Positions 31,161 through 38,662 of a DNA stretch of 64,000 nucleotides are shown here, in pieces. Made by a program: the position numbers and the translations under genes. This stretch comes from DASUNP01 sp963728545 (GTDB taxonomy: Bacteria; Acidobacteriota; Blastocatellia; UBA7656). Numbering within the stretch: the stretch's first letter is position 1; every line of letters starts with the position of its first letter. The notes beneath the pieces are model-generated. The model ran no database searches. It saw only the letters and a list, made by a program, of their open reading frames with translations, and was not told the origin of the DNA. The DNA lies in assembly GCA_963728545.1 (NCBI GenBank), contig CAVSKO010000003.1:2542001-2606000 (forward strand). Direction: 5' to 3'.

Positions 31161-33581
31161 CTATTCGTATCGCAACGCGATCATAGGATCTACCCTTGTT
31201 GCCCTGCGGGCCGGGATGAAGCTTGCCACCACGGCGACCAGAGTCAGCAGCACAGAGATTGCGACAAATGTGACGAGGTCGGTCGCGCTCACGCCGTAGA
31301 GCAAAGCGGCCATCAATCGCGTCAGAAGGACCGATGCGAGGATTCCCATCCCTACGCCTCCGGCGGCAAGCGCGACACCTTGCTTGACGACCATCTTGAC
31401 TATGTCCCTCCGCCGCGCTCCCAACGCCATACGAATGCCGATCTCGTGCGTGCGCTGGGTCACCGAGTACGCGATGACGCCGTAGATGCCGACCGCCGCC
31501 AGAACCAATGCGACTCCCGCGAGTATGGCAAACAGCAGCATATTCAACCGGCGTTGCGCCATCATATCGCCCAACAGCGCGTCCATAGGCTTGACGCTGA
31601 AGACCGGCAGGTCTCCGTCAATCGAGCGAACCGCCTCGCGCACCGCGCCCGTCAGGCTCGCGGGATCTGATGTGGACCTGACCATCAACATCATTCCTCT
31701 GGCAGGGGCCTGCCCGTGAGGCAGAAAAGTCTCCGGTCGCACCTCCGCGTCGAAGCCTGTCCGGCGGACGTCGCCTACTACGCCGACGATCGTCATCCAC
31801 TGCGGATCGCCGTTCCCGGGAGTGCCGTACATGAACCGCCTGCCTATGGGGTCTTCGCCCTGCCAGAACCGCTTCGCCATCGTCTCGTTGATGATGACGA
31901 CATTGGGCGTGTCGCTGCCATCTTGCGATGTGAACTCACGCCCGCCGACGAGCGGGATTCCCGCCGATTTGAAGAAGCCCGGCGTGACGATATCGACGGG
32001 CACTTCGACCTGTTCGTTAGGCGCAAACGGCGCGCGGCCTTCGATCGTGAAGTTTGTAGAGTTCGGCGTCTTGCTCAAAAAGAGCGTCAATATCGCGCTG
32101 GCCGATTCGACTCCCGGCATAGCTTCGACGCGCTCCAGAAGTTGTTTATAAAAATTTGTGGCGGACACATCCTCGCGGTACTTCGTGCCCGAAAGTTGCA
32201 ATCTAACCGTCAACAGCCTGTCGGGGTTAAAGCCCAGCTTCACCTCCTGGAGGTTCAGGAAGCTCTTTATCATCAGCCCCGCGCAAATCAATAGCACGAG
32301 CGCGGTCGCTACCTCAAAGACGACGAGCCCGCTGCGAATTCGCTTGCCCTGGAGCCCGCCCGACGAGCCGCGACCCCCCTCTTTGAGCGATTCGGTCAGG
32401 TCGGGCCTCGAAGCCTGCAAGGCGGGAACAAGCCCGAAGATCAACCCCGTCAGCAAAGATACTCCTAGCGTGAACCCGAGCACGCGGCGGTCTATCGTGA
32501 TCTGGTCGAGTCGCGGTAGATCCGACGGGCTTATGGCGAGCAGCAGGTTGAGCCCCCAGAAGGCGATCAGCAACCCGATCCCGCCGCCGATAAGCGCGAG
32601 AAGCAGGCTCTCCGTGAGCAGCTGGCGTATGATCCGAGCGCGTCCTGCCCCGAGCGCGGTACGGATGGCAATCTCTCTCGACCGCGCGGCGGCCCGCGAA
32701 AGCAGGAGGTTCGCGACGTTTGCACAGGCGATCAACAGCACGAAGGCGACCGCTCCCAGCAGGGCAAGCAAGGCAGGGCGGACCGACCCCACCACCTGAT
32801 CGTGATACGGCACGGGGTTGACGCCGTACCCTTCCTGATTCGGGTTCTGATTCAGGATCCACCTGTTGACCGTCTCGAGATTGGCCTTCGCCTGCCCGAA
32901 TGTGACGCCCGGTTTGATCCTGCCGATCACCTGATACGCGATGGAATTTCGAGCAGCCATCTGTTGCTGGGTCAGAGCGATTGGCACCCACATCTCCGAG
33001 TCTTTCGCCGGAAAAGCGAAGCCCTGCGGCATCACGCCGATCACGGTTCGAGGGCTGCCGTTTAGCATGATCGTCTGCTCCAGGATATTCGGGTCGCCGC
33101 CGAACCTCCGCTTCCATAATCCGTGGCCAATTATGACTACCTGATCTTTTCCCGGCTGCTCTTCTTCGGATGAGAAGTTCCGTCCGAGCGCCGGGGCTAC
33201 TCCGAGCAGAGGCAGGAGGCTGCCGGTCATCCACGCGCCTTGAACACGCTCCGGCTCGCCCGTCCCGGTGATGTTGAAGCTTCGATTGTTGAAGGCCGCT
33301 ATCAATTCGAGCACCTCGTTGTGATCGCGGTAATCGGTGTAGTTGGGAAATGAGTGCCAGTCTTCGGCTATGTTGATCCGGCTGTTGTCCATCCAGATCA
33401 TCACGAGCCTCTCGGGGTCGGCATAAGGGAGCGGGCGCAGTAAGACGGAGTTTACTACGCTAAAGATGGCCGAATTTGCCCCGATCCCTACAGCCAGCGC
33501 CAGCACTACCACAAATGTGAAAGCGGGCTTTTGCAGAAGCATCCGCACGCCGTAACGAAGGTCTTGCACAAGATTCTCCAT
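31161..33581 (-). CDS. ADOP-family ABC transporter permease (MacB/FtsX type)
   Basis: 806 residues with a duplicated layout. The N-terminal part has a membrane helix (PAFTFVVVLALAVGIGANSA), a MacB-like periplasmic domain and three helices (AFVLLIACANVANLLLSRAA). A second MacB-like domain (about 440-650) and another three-helix FtsX block (IYGVIAYSVTQRTHEIGIRM) follow. The start MENLVQDLRYGVRMLLQKPA is typical of acidobacterial orphan duplicated permeases. They occur in many copies and often lack a cognate ATPase gene next door, as here. Probable role in export or envelope mechanics; substrate unknown. Reading frame intact and GC higher than its left neighbours. Confidence 0.9.
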   Translation of the reverse strand: MENLVQDLRYGVRMLLQKPAFTFVVVLALAVGIGANSAIFSVVNSVLLRPLPYADPERLVMIWMDNSRINIAEDWHSFPNYTDYRDHNEVLELIAAFNNRSFNITGTGEPERVQGAWMTGSLLPLLGVAPALGRNFSSEEEQPGKDQVVIIGHGLWKRRFGGDPNILEQTIMLNGSPRTVIGVMPQGFAFPAKDSEMWVPIALTQQQMAARNSIAYQVIGRIKPGVTFGQAKANLETVNRWILNQNPNQEGYGVNPVPYHDQVVGSVRPALLALLGAVAFVLLIACANVANLLLSRAAARSREIAIRTALGAGRARIIRQLLTESLLLALIGGGIGLLIAFWGLNLLLAISPSDLPRLDQITIDRRVLGFTLGVSLLTGLIFGLVPALQASRPDLTESLKEGGRGSSGGLQGKRIRSGLVVFEVATALVLLICAGLMIKSFLNLQEVKLGFNPDRLLTVRLQLSGTKYREDVSATNFYKQLLERVEAMPGVESASAILTLFLSKTPNSTNFTIEGRAPFAPNEQVEVPVDIVTPGFFKSAGIPLVGGREFTSQDGSDTPNVVIINETMAKRFWQGEDPIGRRFMYGTPGNGDPQWMTIVGVVGDVRRTGFDAEVRPETFLPHGQAPARGMMLMVRSTSDPASLTGAVREAVRSIDGDLPVFSVKPMDALLGDMMAQRRLNMLLFAILAGVALVLAAVGIYGVIAYSVTQRTHEIGIRMALGARRRDIVKMVVKQGVALAAGGVGMGILASVLLTRLMAALLYGVSATDLVTFVAISVLLTLVAVVASFIPARRATRVDPMIALRYE

Positions 33582-33861
33582 AAAATCTCCTCTGCCGATT
33601 TTCGATAAATCACAACTCGGCCATTTAACAGCGTTTTGGGTCTAAGTTCTACTAGGAAAATCTTATGCCATACGATAATTCGGAATCTTTATTTGTCATC
33701 CGGTCAACTAAAAGGCTAATCGGCAGGATGAAGGAGGTTTACCGGGTTCGAGAGCGGCGCGCCGCCCGGCTCAAAATCGAGATATGTTCGCTTTTGGGAA
33801 ACCGTCTTCCCAAAAGCGAGGCACTCCCGGTGAGAGCGCAAAGCTGCCTAGCGGCTTCAGG

Positions 33862-33973
33862 TCAGGCGGAAAACTCAATACGATCTAAAACCATTAAGCG
33901 TCGCCGTCGGCCCGGCGCGGCGAGCCACACTTCGCCCATGCCGCCCTTGCCGATAGGGGAGCGAATCTCAATG
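33862..33973 (-). pseudogene. Serine/threonine kinase glycine-loop fragment
   Basis: About 36 residues resembling the start of a Pkn2-type kinase domain: RIEIRSPIGKGGMGEVWLA, with the GxGGMG loop. The frame then runs into unrelated sequence and a stop. Upstream the similarity ends exactly where a plus-strand phage-like fragment begins (33971), so the kinase gene was cut at this point. Confidence 0.5.
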
Positions 33974-34180
33974 CGCTCCGATATTTCAGACTTGTTTGAC
34001 GAGCATGGACGAATCAGTATTGACGATATACGCGAGCGGGGGCTTGGTAGGTTTATTAAATCCATCACCGTAGAGCAGAAGAAGACAAACGGGACTGCGG
34101 AGCCTGCCCAGATTTTGAAAAGTCGCTCGGCATTAAGTCGAGGCATGACAGCAAGCACCTTAGTATTGAGTATCGGTTGA
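33971..34180 (+). pseudogene. Phage terminase small-subunit-like fragment
   Basis: The plus frame from 33971 reads SDISDLFDEHGRISIDDIRE, then RGLGRFIKSITVEQKK. This is a pattern seen in the middle of phage small terminase-like proteins (x-LFDExGxI...). It then loses resemblance to the family, and another frame from about 34090 takes over. The 5' part of the gene is missing. The assignment is by pattern only. Confidence 0.35.
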
Positions 34181-34896
34181 ACTCGCACGAACGGCCCGAA
34201 GCAGCGACGGCATACTGGAGAGATCACCGCGACCTTGAGGGGTTGAGCTTCTGACAGATTGACACGAAACAGGCGAAAGAGGGCATTCTACACCTTCAAG
34301 AATTCCATCAGATTGATTACACGCAATTTCACCCGTTCCGTATTGATTCGAGAACTATCCCGCCGTTAGATAAGCGACCAACTGTAAAGCCGCTCTGTCT
34401 TATCTGTGGGTTGAAGCATTGGGGCCAGCATCTACGGGGTAGGCCGAGAGCTTTATATATTGTCGCTGATGGTCAAGGTGAATTGTATGTGGACAAGTCA
34501 GGGAAGCTCGCAGTTAAGCCTGCTAAAGACGAATTCGGCATGGCTCGCACCCGTTGGGAATATCCAAGACACAGGGCAAGAGAAACGAGTGAGGGCGAAG
34601 AGAAAGAAGCGGCCAAGAAAGACGACGATATTATTGATTGCGACCGCGCGCTAATGGGCTATTGCTTCTATATGATTAAGCGGCTCTCGTATGAGGAACG
34701 CTGCACGCTCCTTTATCGGGAACTCCACGATCAGGCGATGGGAGTTGTATACGTGGATGCGGTGGCAAGGGAAGCGGCGATTACAGCCTTGCCTCTACGC
34801 TATGCGGAAGAAGAAGAGAGATTGAGAAACGACGAGCCTAAAAGCTGGCTTCAATCGCTCGATGGGTGGGGCGATGAACCGGAGCGGCATTGGTGA
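34090..34896 (+). pseudogene. Phage terminase large-subunit-like C-terminal remnant
   Basis: One frame runs from about 34090 (CPDFEKSLGIKSRHDSKHLS) through a TGA at 34252-34254 and on to 34896, with no ATG near its start. The second half (ALYIVADGQGELYVDKSGKL, DEFGMARTRWEYPRHRA, DDDIIDCDRALMGYCFYMIK) resembles the nuclease end of large terminases, including a late Asp-containing DCDRALMG. The in-frame stop and missing ATPase half mark it as a remnant. A different phage protein remains possible. Confidence 0.4.
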
Positions 34897-34900
34897 AGCT

Positions 34901-35092
34901 ATGAAAGAGCGTGAAGAGTTATCACCGGAGTTTGAACTGCCTGGCCCGCCTGAGCCTAAGAAACAACCGATGGCTGACTATACGGCATATTTCCGCTTTC
35001 ACGAGATAAGAAAAGAGGAAGAGGCGAAGCGAATCAAGACGCGACGGTTTACGCCTTTGAGCCGCCGCGTCAAAGGTAGGAGGGTATTTTGA
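34901..35092 (+). CDS. Small LSPEFELP-motif protein, copy 1
   Basis: 63 residues from ATG 34901 (GGTGAAGCT ahead). The N terminus MKEREELSPEFELP matches that of the next two genes. The body is charged (YFRFHEIRKEEEAKRIKTRR). I chose this start because the paralogues begin at the same distance from the motif; ATGs at 34874 and 34862 also exist. It follows the terminase-like remnant by 4 bp and overlaps copy 2 by one base. Function unknown. Confidence 0.55.
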   Translation: MKEREELSPEFELPGPPEPKKQPMADYTAYFRFHEIRKEEEAKRIKTRRFTPLSRRVKGRRVF

Positions 35093-35289
35093 TGCGTAAT
35101 CAGGAACCATTATCACCGGAGTTTGAGATACCAGCCGAGCAGGAGCGCAAGCCTATTGATGAAGCGGGTATGTATCAGCGTTATTGGGAAGCAAAGGATC
35201 GCGAGCGACGGCGCGCGCAGGCGTTCAACAGCGGGGGGCTGAATATCTATGAACGGGCCAGGGGCGAAGATTGGAGCAATAAGCGATGA
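35092..35289 (+). CDS. Small LSPEFELP-motif protein, copy 2
   Basis: 65 residues beginning MRNQEPLSPEFEIP. A second shared block, YQRYWEAKDRERRRAQA, recurs in copy 3. The ATG overlaps the TGA of copy 1 by one base and is preceded by GGTAGGAGGG. The overlap with copy 3 is of the ATGA type. Probably a phage-derived small protein family; function unknown. Confidence 0.6.
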   Translation: MRNQEPLSPEFEIPAEQERKPIDEAGMYQRYWEAKDRERRRAQAFNSGGLNIYERARGEDWSNKR

Positions 35290-35495
35290 GCGACGATCTA
35301 ACACCCGAATTCGAGCTGCCGTCTGAATCTGCGAGGCGCAGGGATGATGATTCCATTGCCTTGCAGGGCGCATATCAGCGTTATTGGGAAGTCGTAGAGA
35401 TGGAGCGAAGGCAAAAAGCAAGACGACGGAGGCGCGTGTCGCGGGGGCCGTATGAAGAGGCTTGGCGCGAATACTATGGGGGGGCAAAGCGATGA
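35286..35495 (+). CDS. Small LSPEFELP-motif protein, copy 3
   Basis: 69 residues starting MSDDLTPEFELP, with YQRYWEVVEMERRQKARRRR aligned to the second block of copy 2, and a C-terminal EEAWREYYGGAKR. ATGA overlaps join it to copy 2 and to a fourth, truncated copy. The strongly basic second half suggests nucleic acid binding, which is a guess. Confidence 0.6.
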   Translation: MSDDLTPEFELPSESARRRDDDSIALQGAYQRYWEVVEMERRQKARRRRRVSRGPYEEAWREYYGGAKR

Positions 35496-35524
35496 GTGAT
35501 GACTTAGCACCCATCCAGGCATGA
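35492..35524 (+). pseudogene. Truncated fourth copy of the LSPEFELP family
   Basis: A ten-codon frame, MSDDLAPIQA, identical to copy 3 in its first five residues and keeping the Pro of the motif before it stops. It overlaps copy 3 at its start and the next small frame at its end by ATGA. It is most simply a copy deleted down to its first codons. Confidence 0.45.
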
Positions 35525-35622
35525 CGGACGGCAAGCTGCTCCAAGTCATTCAGTATATGTATAAGCTGTTGATTGATGCTCCAAAGCCAGATGACGATGG
35601 CGACGATGAAACAGGGGCGTAA
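35521..35622 (+). CDS. Very small acidic protein, unknown
   Basis: 33 residues, MTDGKLLQVIQYMYKLLIDA then KPDDDGDDETGA. The ATG overlaps the previous TGA (ATGA). A short amphipathic helix with an acidic tail is all that can be seen. It ends just before an attC-like site. Confidence 0.4.
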   Translation: MTDGKLLQVIQYMYKLLIDAPKPDDDGDDETGA

Positions 35623-35654
35623 ACCCTACACCATTTCGTACAACACACTTATTT

Positions 35655-35693
35655 AGCACGGCCCGCGGCCTCCGTTGCATGCGCTTGTTAGAC
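35655..35693. repeat. attC-like half site behind the MazF gene
   Basis: CGCGGCCTCCG (35664-35674) followed by GCGCTTGTTAGAC ending at 35693 matches the right half of the sites at 445-536 and 36937-37029. The core GTTAGAC (35687-35693) fits GTTRRRY and lies 2 bp from the mazF stop. The left half is missing or degenerate. Confidence 0.5.
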
Positions 35694-35695
35694 CG

Positions 35696-36031
35696 CTACT
35701 TGGTACATACGTCTAAAACCTCAAGGACATCTTCCACTAGCTCGTCCGCTGCTTTCTCAATGAACTTGGCTTTTCTTGCCATATAGTCAATCAACTTAAT
35801 CTGATCTACCATCACGAGGCCAGTCAGTGATGATGAGGCTGGAACCGGCAGATGAAATGGTATATTTTTATTCGTGTTCGTAACAGGACAGACAATCGCC
35901 AATCCGGTATGTTTATTGAACAAGTAGTTGCTGACAACCAGCGCAGGTCGCCGTCCTTTCTGCTCGTGTCCAGATTGAGGATCAAATGACAGGGCGATGA
36001 AATCTCCCTTTTGAGGGACGTACTTTGCCAT
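35696..36031 (-). CDS. mazF: MazF/PemK-type mRNA interferase toxin
   Basis: 111 residues with family blocks GDFIALSFDPQSGHEQKGRR, PALVVSNYLFNKHTGLAIVC and VMVDQIKLID. The Arg-Arg-Pro segment and the following beta strand build the RNA-cutting site in this family. MazF cuts mRNA at short sequences and is neutralised by the upstream antitoxin. Its ATG directly abuts the TGA of the antitoxin gene. The module stands alone between two attC-like sites, as toxin-antitoxin cassettes of chromosomal integrons do. No lesion is visible. Confidence 0.9.
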   Translation of the reverse strand: MAKYVPQKGDFIALSFDPQSGHEQKGRRPALVVSNYLFNKHTGLAIVCPVTNTNKNIPFHLPVPASSSLTGLVMVDQIKLIDYMARKAKFIEKAADELVEDVLEVLDVCTK

Positions 36032-36274
36032 TCACCACTCTTCTTTGCCTACAGGCTTGCCGAAAGATTCCTCGCCAGCTTTATGGTTGCGAGGCATGCG
36101 GGAGACCATTTCTGCTAGATCAAATTTTCGTTTGGATACCTTCTTAATAAGGATTTGGCCTTCTTGGGGAATCACTTCAACATCATCTCCAATAGAGATG
36201 TCGGCGGTTTCTAAGATGTGCTTCGGGAGCCGTAAGCCTTGACTGTTCCCCCACCTTTGGACTTTTGCAACCAT
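36032..36274 (-). CDS. mazE: MazE/AbrB-type antitoxin
   Basis: 80 residues. The N-terminal swapped-hairpin DNA-binding motif is clear (VAKVQRWGNSQGLRLPKHIL). A flexible C-terminal tail (ESFGKPVGKEEW) would occupy the toxin. The protein should bind MazF and repress its own promoter. AAGGAGTTGCTGT ahead of the ATG. Together with mazF it forms a complete module. Confidence 0.9.
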   Translation of the reverse strand: MVAKVQRWGNSQGLRLPKHILETADISIGDDVEVIPQEGQILIKKVSKRKFDLAEMVSRMPRNHKAGEESFGKPVGKEEW

Positions 36275-36352
36275 ACAGCAACTCCTTCATACTATGTTTA
36301 GCCTATGTATATACCTAAGTCCAGTATTTGGTCAAGAGCAGGGTGTCAAGCG

Positions 36353-36445
36353 GTATAACGCTCCGCATTATCGGGGCCGCGCACGGCACTCAGAGAAACC
36401 ATACGAAACTCGTTTCGCGGGCTCGGGTGAATGCAGTAGTTAGAC
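36353..36445. repeat. attC-like site behind the RelE-type module
   Basis: GCGGTATAACGC (from 36351) pairs with GTTAGACCGC (36439-36448) with one mismatch. The inner boxes GGGGCCGCG (36373-36381) and CGCGGGCTC pair as well. The 3' core GTTAGAC fits GTTRRRY. It starts about 20 bp past the toxin gene's stop and ends some 80 bp before mazE. Confidence 0.62.
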
Positions 36446-36465
36446 CGCGTTTGTAGGATAATATT

Positions 36466-36673
36466 TTACTCATAGGCGGCTCCCCGATGTCGAATAATCA
36501 CCTACACGTATCCGCCATAGATTCTTTTCGCCTCGCAGCTTACGACACCCCTTCGGACGTGGCTCTTTTGCTAGCGCTTCTATCTTCGGAAAGATTCTTT
36601 CGACTACAGACGCATTCAAAGATTCCAGTTCTTTCCGAGCAGATCGTGCAAAATTGATCGAGTAATTAGCCAT
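36466..36673 (-). pseudogene. RelE-type toxin with an internal deletion
   Basis: The frame starts normally (NYSINFARSARKELESLNAS, EPRPKGCRKLRGEKNLWRIR) and then, after VGDY, ends in STSGSRL. In the +1 frame the last bases read IIRHRGAAYE-stop (to 36466), the standard end of RelE/ParE-type toxins. The central strand usually written YRVxYxIDD...V is missing, so roughly 50 bp were deleted with a frame change. Residues needed for mRNA cutting near the C terminus are lost from the translated product, so it should be inactive. Confidence 0.75.
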
Positions 36674-36857
36674 TCAGTTTTCTTTGTTTAATGAGGCGCG
36701 CCTTAACGGAAGCAAGGGTTTCCCTGGGCTCTTTAGCGCGTTGGCGAGCCGTCAGGCTGTCGTAAACATCTTCCCAAATGTCGCCATACTTACGCAGGTC
36801 AATCTGTACAGCAACTCTTTCGCCTTTATCATTCGTCACAAATTGAATGCCTTCCAT
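36666..36857 (-). CDS. Antitoxin of a RelE-type module
   Basis: 63 residues (MEGIQFVTNDKGERVAVQID, then DSLTARQRAKEPRETLASVK), the size and position of antitoxins that precede RelE toxins. It overlaps the toxin start by 8 bp. With a broken toxin downstream it may serve only as a DNA-binding antidote. AGGAGTTAT precedes the ATG. Confidence 0.75.
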   Translation of the reverse strand: MEGIQFVTNDKGERVAVQIDLRKYGDIWEDVYDSLTARQRAKEPRETLASVKARLIKQRKLNG

Positions 36858-36936
36858 AATAACTCCTGTGAAATCTTCCCCGTCGAATTATACATCATCA
36901 TACCCATTTGTTTAGGGCACCAGGATCGCGTAAGCG

Positions 36937-37029
36937 GTCTAACGCTCCGCATTATCGGGGCCGCGTCGAGTACTCAAATGAACCATGCGAAATTCGCTTC
37001 GCGGCCTCCGCTGGAACCGATTGTTAGGC
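36937..37029. repeat. attC-like site behind the kinase gene
   Basis: The best of the series: GTCTAAC (36937-36943, RYYYAAC) and GTTAGGC (37023-37029, GTTRRRY) at the ends, with inner boxes GGGGCCGCG (36957-36965) and CGCGGCCTCCG (about 37000-37010). It starts 13 bp past the stop of the kinase gene. Both ends and both inner boxes are conserved, so this site defines the family for the others. Confidence 0.65.
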
Positions 37030-37042
37030 TCGCCTTAAGTCA

Positions 37043-37936
37043 TTAAGAATTAGCTGAAGCTGTTTCAAGTGCATTAGCAAATCCCTTGGCAGTTGCAAAG
37101 CGGTCGCGCGGGCTTTTTTCAAGCGCTTTCATTATAGCCTCATCAATAAAAGAGGGAATATCTGGTACTGAGTCGCGCATTCTTGGAGGCGTTAAAGTTA
37201 CATGATTCATTGCGACTTGAATAGGACTCCTTGAAGTTGCAAATGGATTTATTCCTGTGAGAATTTCATAACCAACTACGCCAAGGCTATATATGTCTGA
37301 TAGAGGAGTCAGTTTCTCTGATTCAGCCTGCTCGGGGGACATATAAGCAACAGTGCCTGCAAACTCGCCTACTCCGGTAGGGTTCTCCATAGCAGATATT
37401 CTCTCTACAATAGCGATTCCAAAGTCGAGGATTTTTGCATGTGGCGACCCATCTAGATCAGAGGTAAGCATTATATTTTCGGGTTTAATGTCCCTATGGA
37501 TGATATCCATTTGGTGCGCTACGTGTAGCCCGCTGCAAACTTCTTGCAAAATATGTACAGCTTCTTCAATCATTAATCTTCCACAACGCTTTAGGCGGTC
37601 GCGTAATGTTTCACCTTCAACATATTCAATGGCAATATAAAAAAAGGAGCTAGTAGTTGAAGCGTCGTATACTTGAGCAATGTTAGGGTGATTGAGTTTT
37701 GCTAAAGCCTTAATTTCATGGCGGAAGAACTTAACTAGCTGATCGTCTTCGTCCATGTCTAAAGCGAGCATTGTTTTTATGGCAACTTTTCGCCCAGTAG
37801 CCACTTGTTCTGCCAAGTAGATTTTCCCCATTCCTCCTCGCCCTAGAAGGCTCATTACTTTGTAGCGGCCTTCAAGAACCGTCCCTACCAAAGGGTCTTG
37901 TCTTAATGTGGGTTGGTCGTCTGTTGTATGGTTCAT
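37043..37936 (-). CDS. Soluble serine/threonine protein kinase
   Basis: 297 residues from ATG 37936 (GAGGTGAAGAAT ahead); ATG 37963 would add 9. A complete kinase domain with glycine loop LLGRGGMGKIYLAEQ, Lys in VAIKTM, HRDIKPENIMLT, DFGIAIVE and GTVAYMSPEQAESEKL. Unlike most Pkn2-type kinases of this phylum it has no membrane helix or sensor domain and ends right after the kinase fold. It carries an attC-like site behind its stop and an IS3 remnant in front, so it may be a cassette gene or a truncated kinase. Targets unknown. Confidence 0.88.
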   Translation of the reverse strand: MNHTTDDQPTLRQDPLVGTVLEGRYKVMSLLGRGGMGKIYLAEQVATGRKVAIKTMLALDMDEDDQLVKFFRHEIKALAKLNHPNIAQVYDASTTSSFFYIAIEYVEGETLRDRLKRCGRLMIEEAVHILQEVCSGLHVAHQMDIIHRDIKPENIMLTSDLDGSPHAKILDFGIAIVERISAMENPTGVGEFAGTVAYMSPEQAESEKLTPLSDIYSLGVVGYEILTGINPFATSRSPIQVAMNHVTLTPPRMRDSVPDIPSFIDEAIMKALEKSPRDRFATAKGFANALETASANS

Positions 37937-38009
37937 ATTCTTCACCTCTCTTTCCTGACACAAATTTCAATTCCACAAAGTATAAACGTAAAAGCAATTG
38001 GCCTGATAG

Positions 38010-38275
38010 GATAAACTCCAAACTTACACCATGTGCCTCAGCCCATTCTGCTAAAGCCATGGAAATCATTTCCGGCCCATTGTCGAGACGCAACTTCTGC
38101 CGATAACCTCGCCACAAAGCAACTCTCTCCAACACTCTGACGACTCGCTGAGCCGGCAAGTTTAAATCTACTTCAATTTTAAATCTACTTCATTCGCCAA
38201 GGCTTCTCGGTTGAACTCATCAACAATATTGAAAGTGCGAAACCGCCGTCCACACCATAAGGTATCGCTCATGTC
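38010..38275 (-). pseudogene. IS3-family transposase remnant
   Basis: Pieces of an IS3 OrfB: DTLWCGRRFRTFNIVDEFNR, EALANEVDL, then AQRVVRVLERVALWRGYRQK and RLDNGPEMISMALAEWAEAH. The two pieces are in different frames because of a 17-bp tandem duplication (38161-38194). Both ends of the element are gone. It lies just upstream of the kinase gene. Confidence 0.75.
38161..38194. repeat. 17-bp tandem duplication
   Basis: TTTAAATCTACTTCAAT (38161-38177) is followed at once by TTTAAATCTACTTCATT (38178-38194), one mismatch at the end. As 17 is not a multiple of three it breaks the transposase frame. Typical of replication slippage. Confidence 0.8.
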
Positions 38276-38662
38276 AGCTTCCAACCTCTAGCGCCCATGC
38301 TTTACCTCATTGCTTACAGAAATGACTAGCCTCTTACCCCTTCTCAATCAGAGGCAACCAGACCGAGCTAGCGACGGAGCAATTGTTGCGAGTTTTGTAC
38401 CGGTATACAGTTCGTAGCTAGCTGATCTATTGCGCTATGGCAAAGCCGATATGCAGTATTGCTGTTGCCAGGTAATGACAAGAGAATCCAAGAGGTGTTA
38501 GATAAATCGCTACTATTCCCTTGGACGCATCGGCTTAGCGAAATCTCTAAGGGGTATCGCTGTGGTCAATAATGATCCGTGGATTGACGCTATTTAGCTA
38601 ACGAATTCAAGAACGTCTGAGGGCAAATTTGAGTCTCTCAAATTCATCCTGTAGCATTAGTC
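38276..38662. other. Intergenic region, boundary of the mobile zone
   Basis: About 390 bp without a supportable gene or strong repeat. GC rises beyond it, where the GH15 gene starts the stress and metabolism island. Confidence 0.45.

Noticed and set aside
31716..32799. Long open frames antisense to the ADOP permease, including 31716-32294 (+), 32158-32799 (+) and 32314-33234 (-)
   Set aside because: They are by-products of high GC in the permease gene: Arg/Ser/Pro-rich, no ribosome sites and no domains.
33665..33970. Coding start at ATG 33665 for the phage-like fragment
   Set aside because: The first hundred codons are Arg-rich and unlike any family, and overlap the kinase fragment; only the part from 33971 resembles a phage protein.
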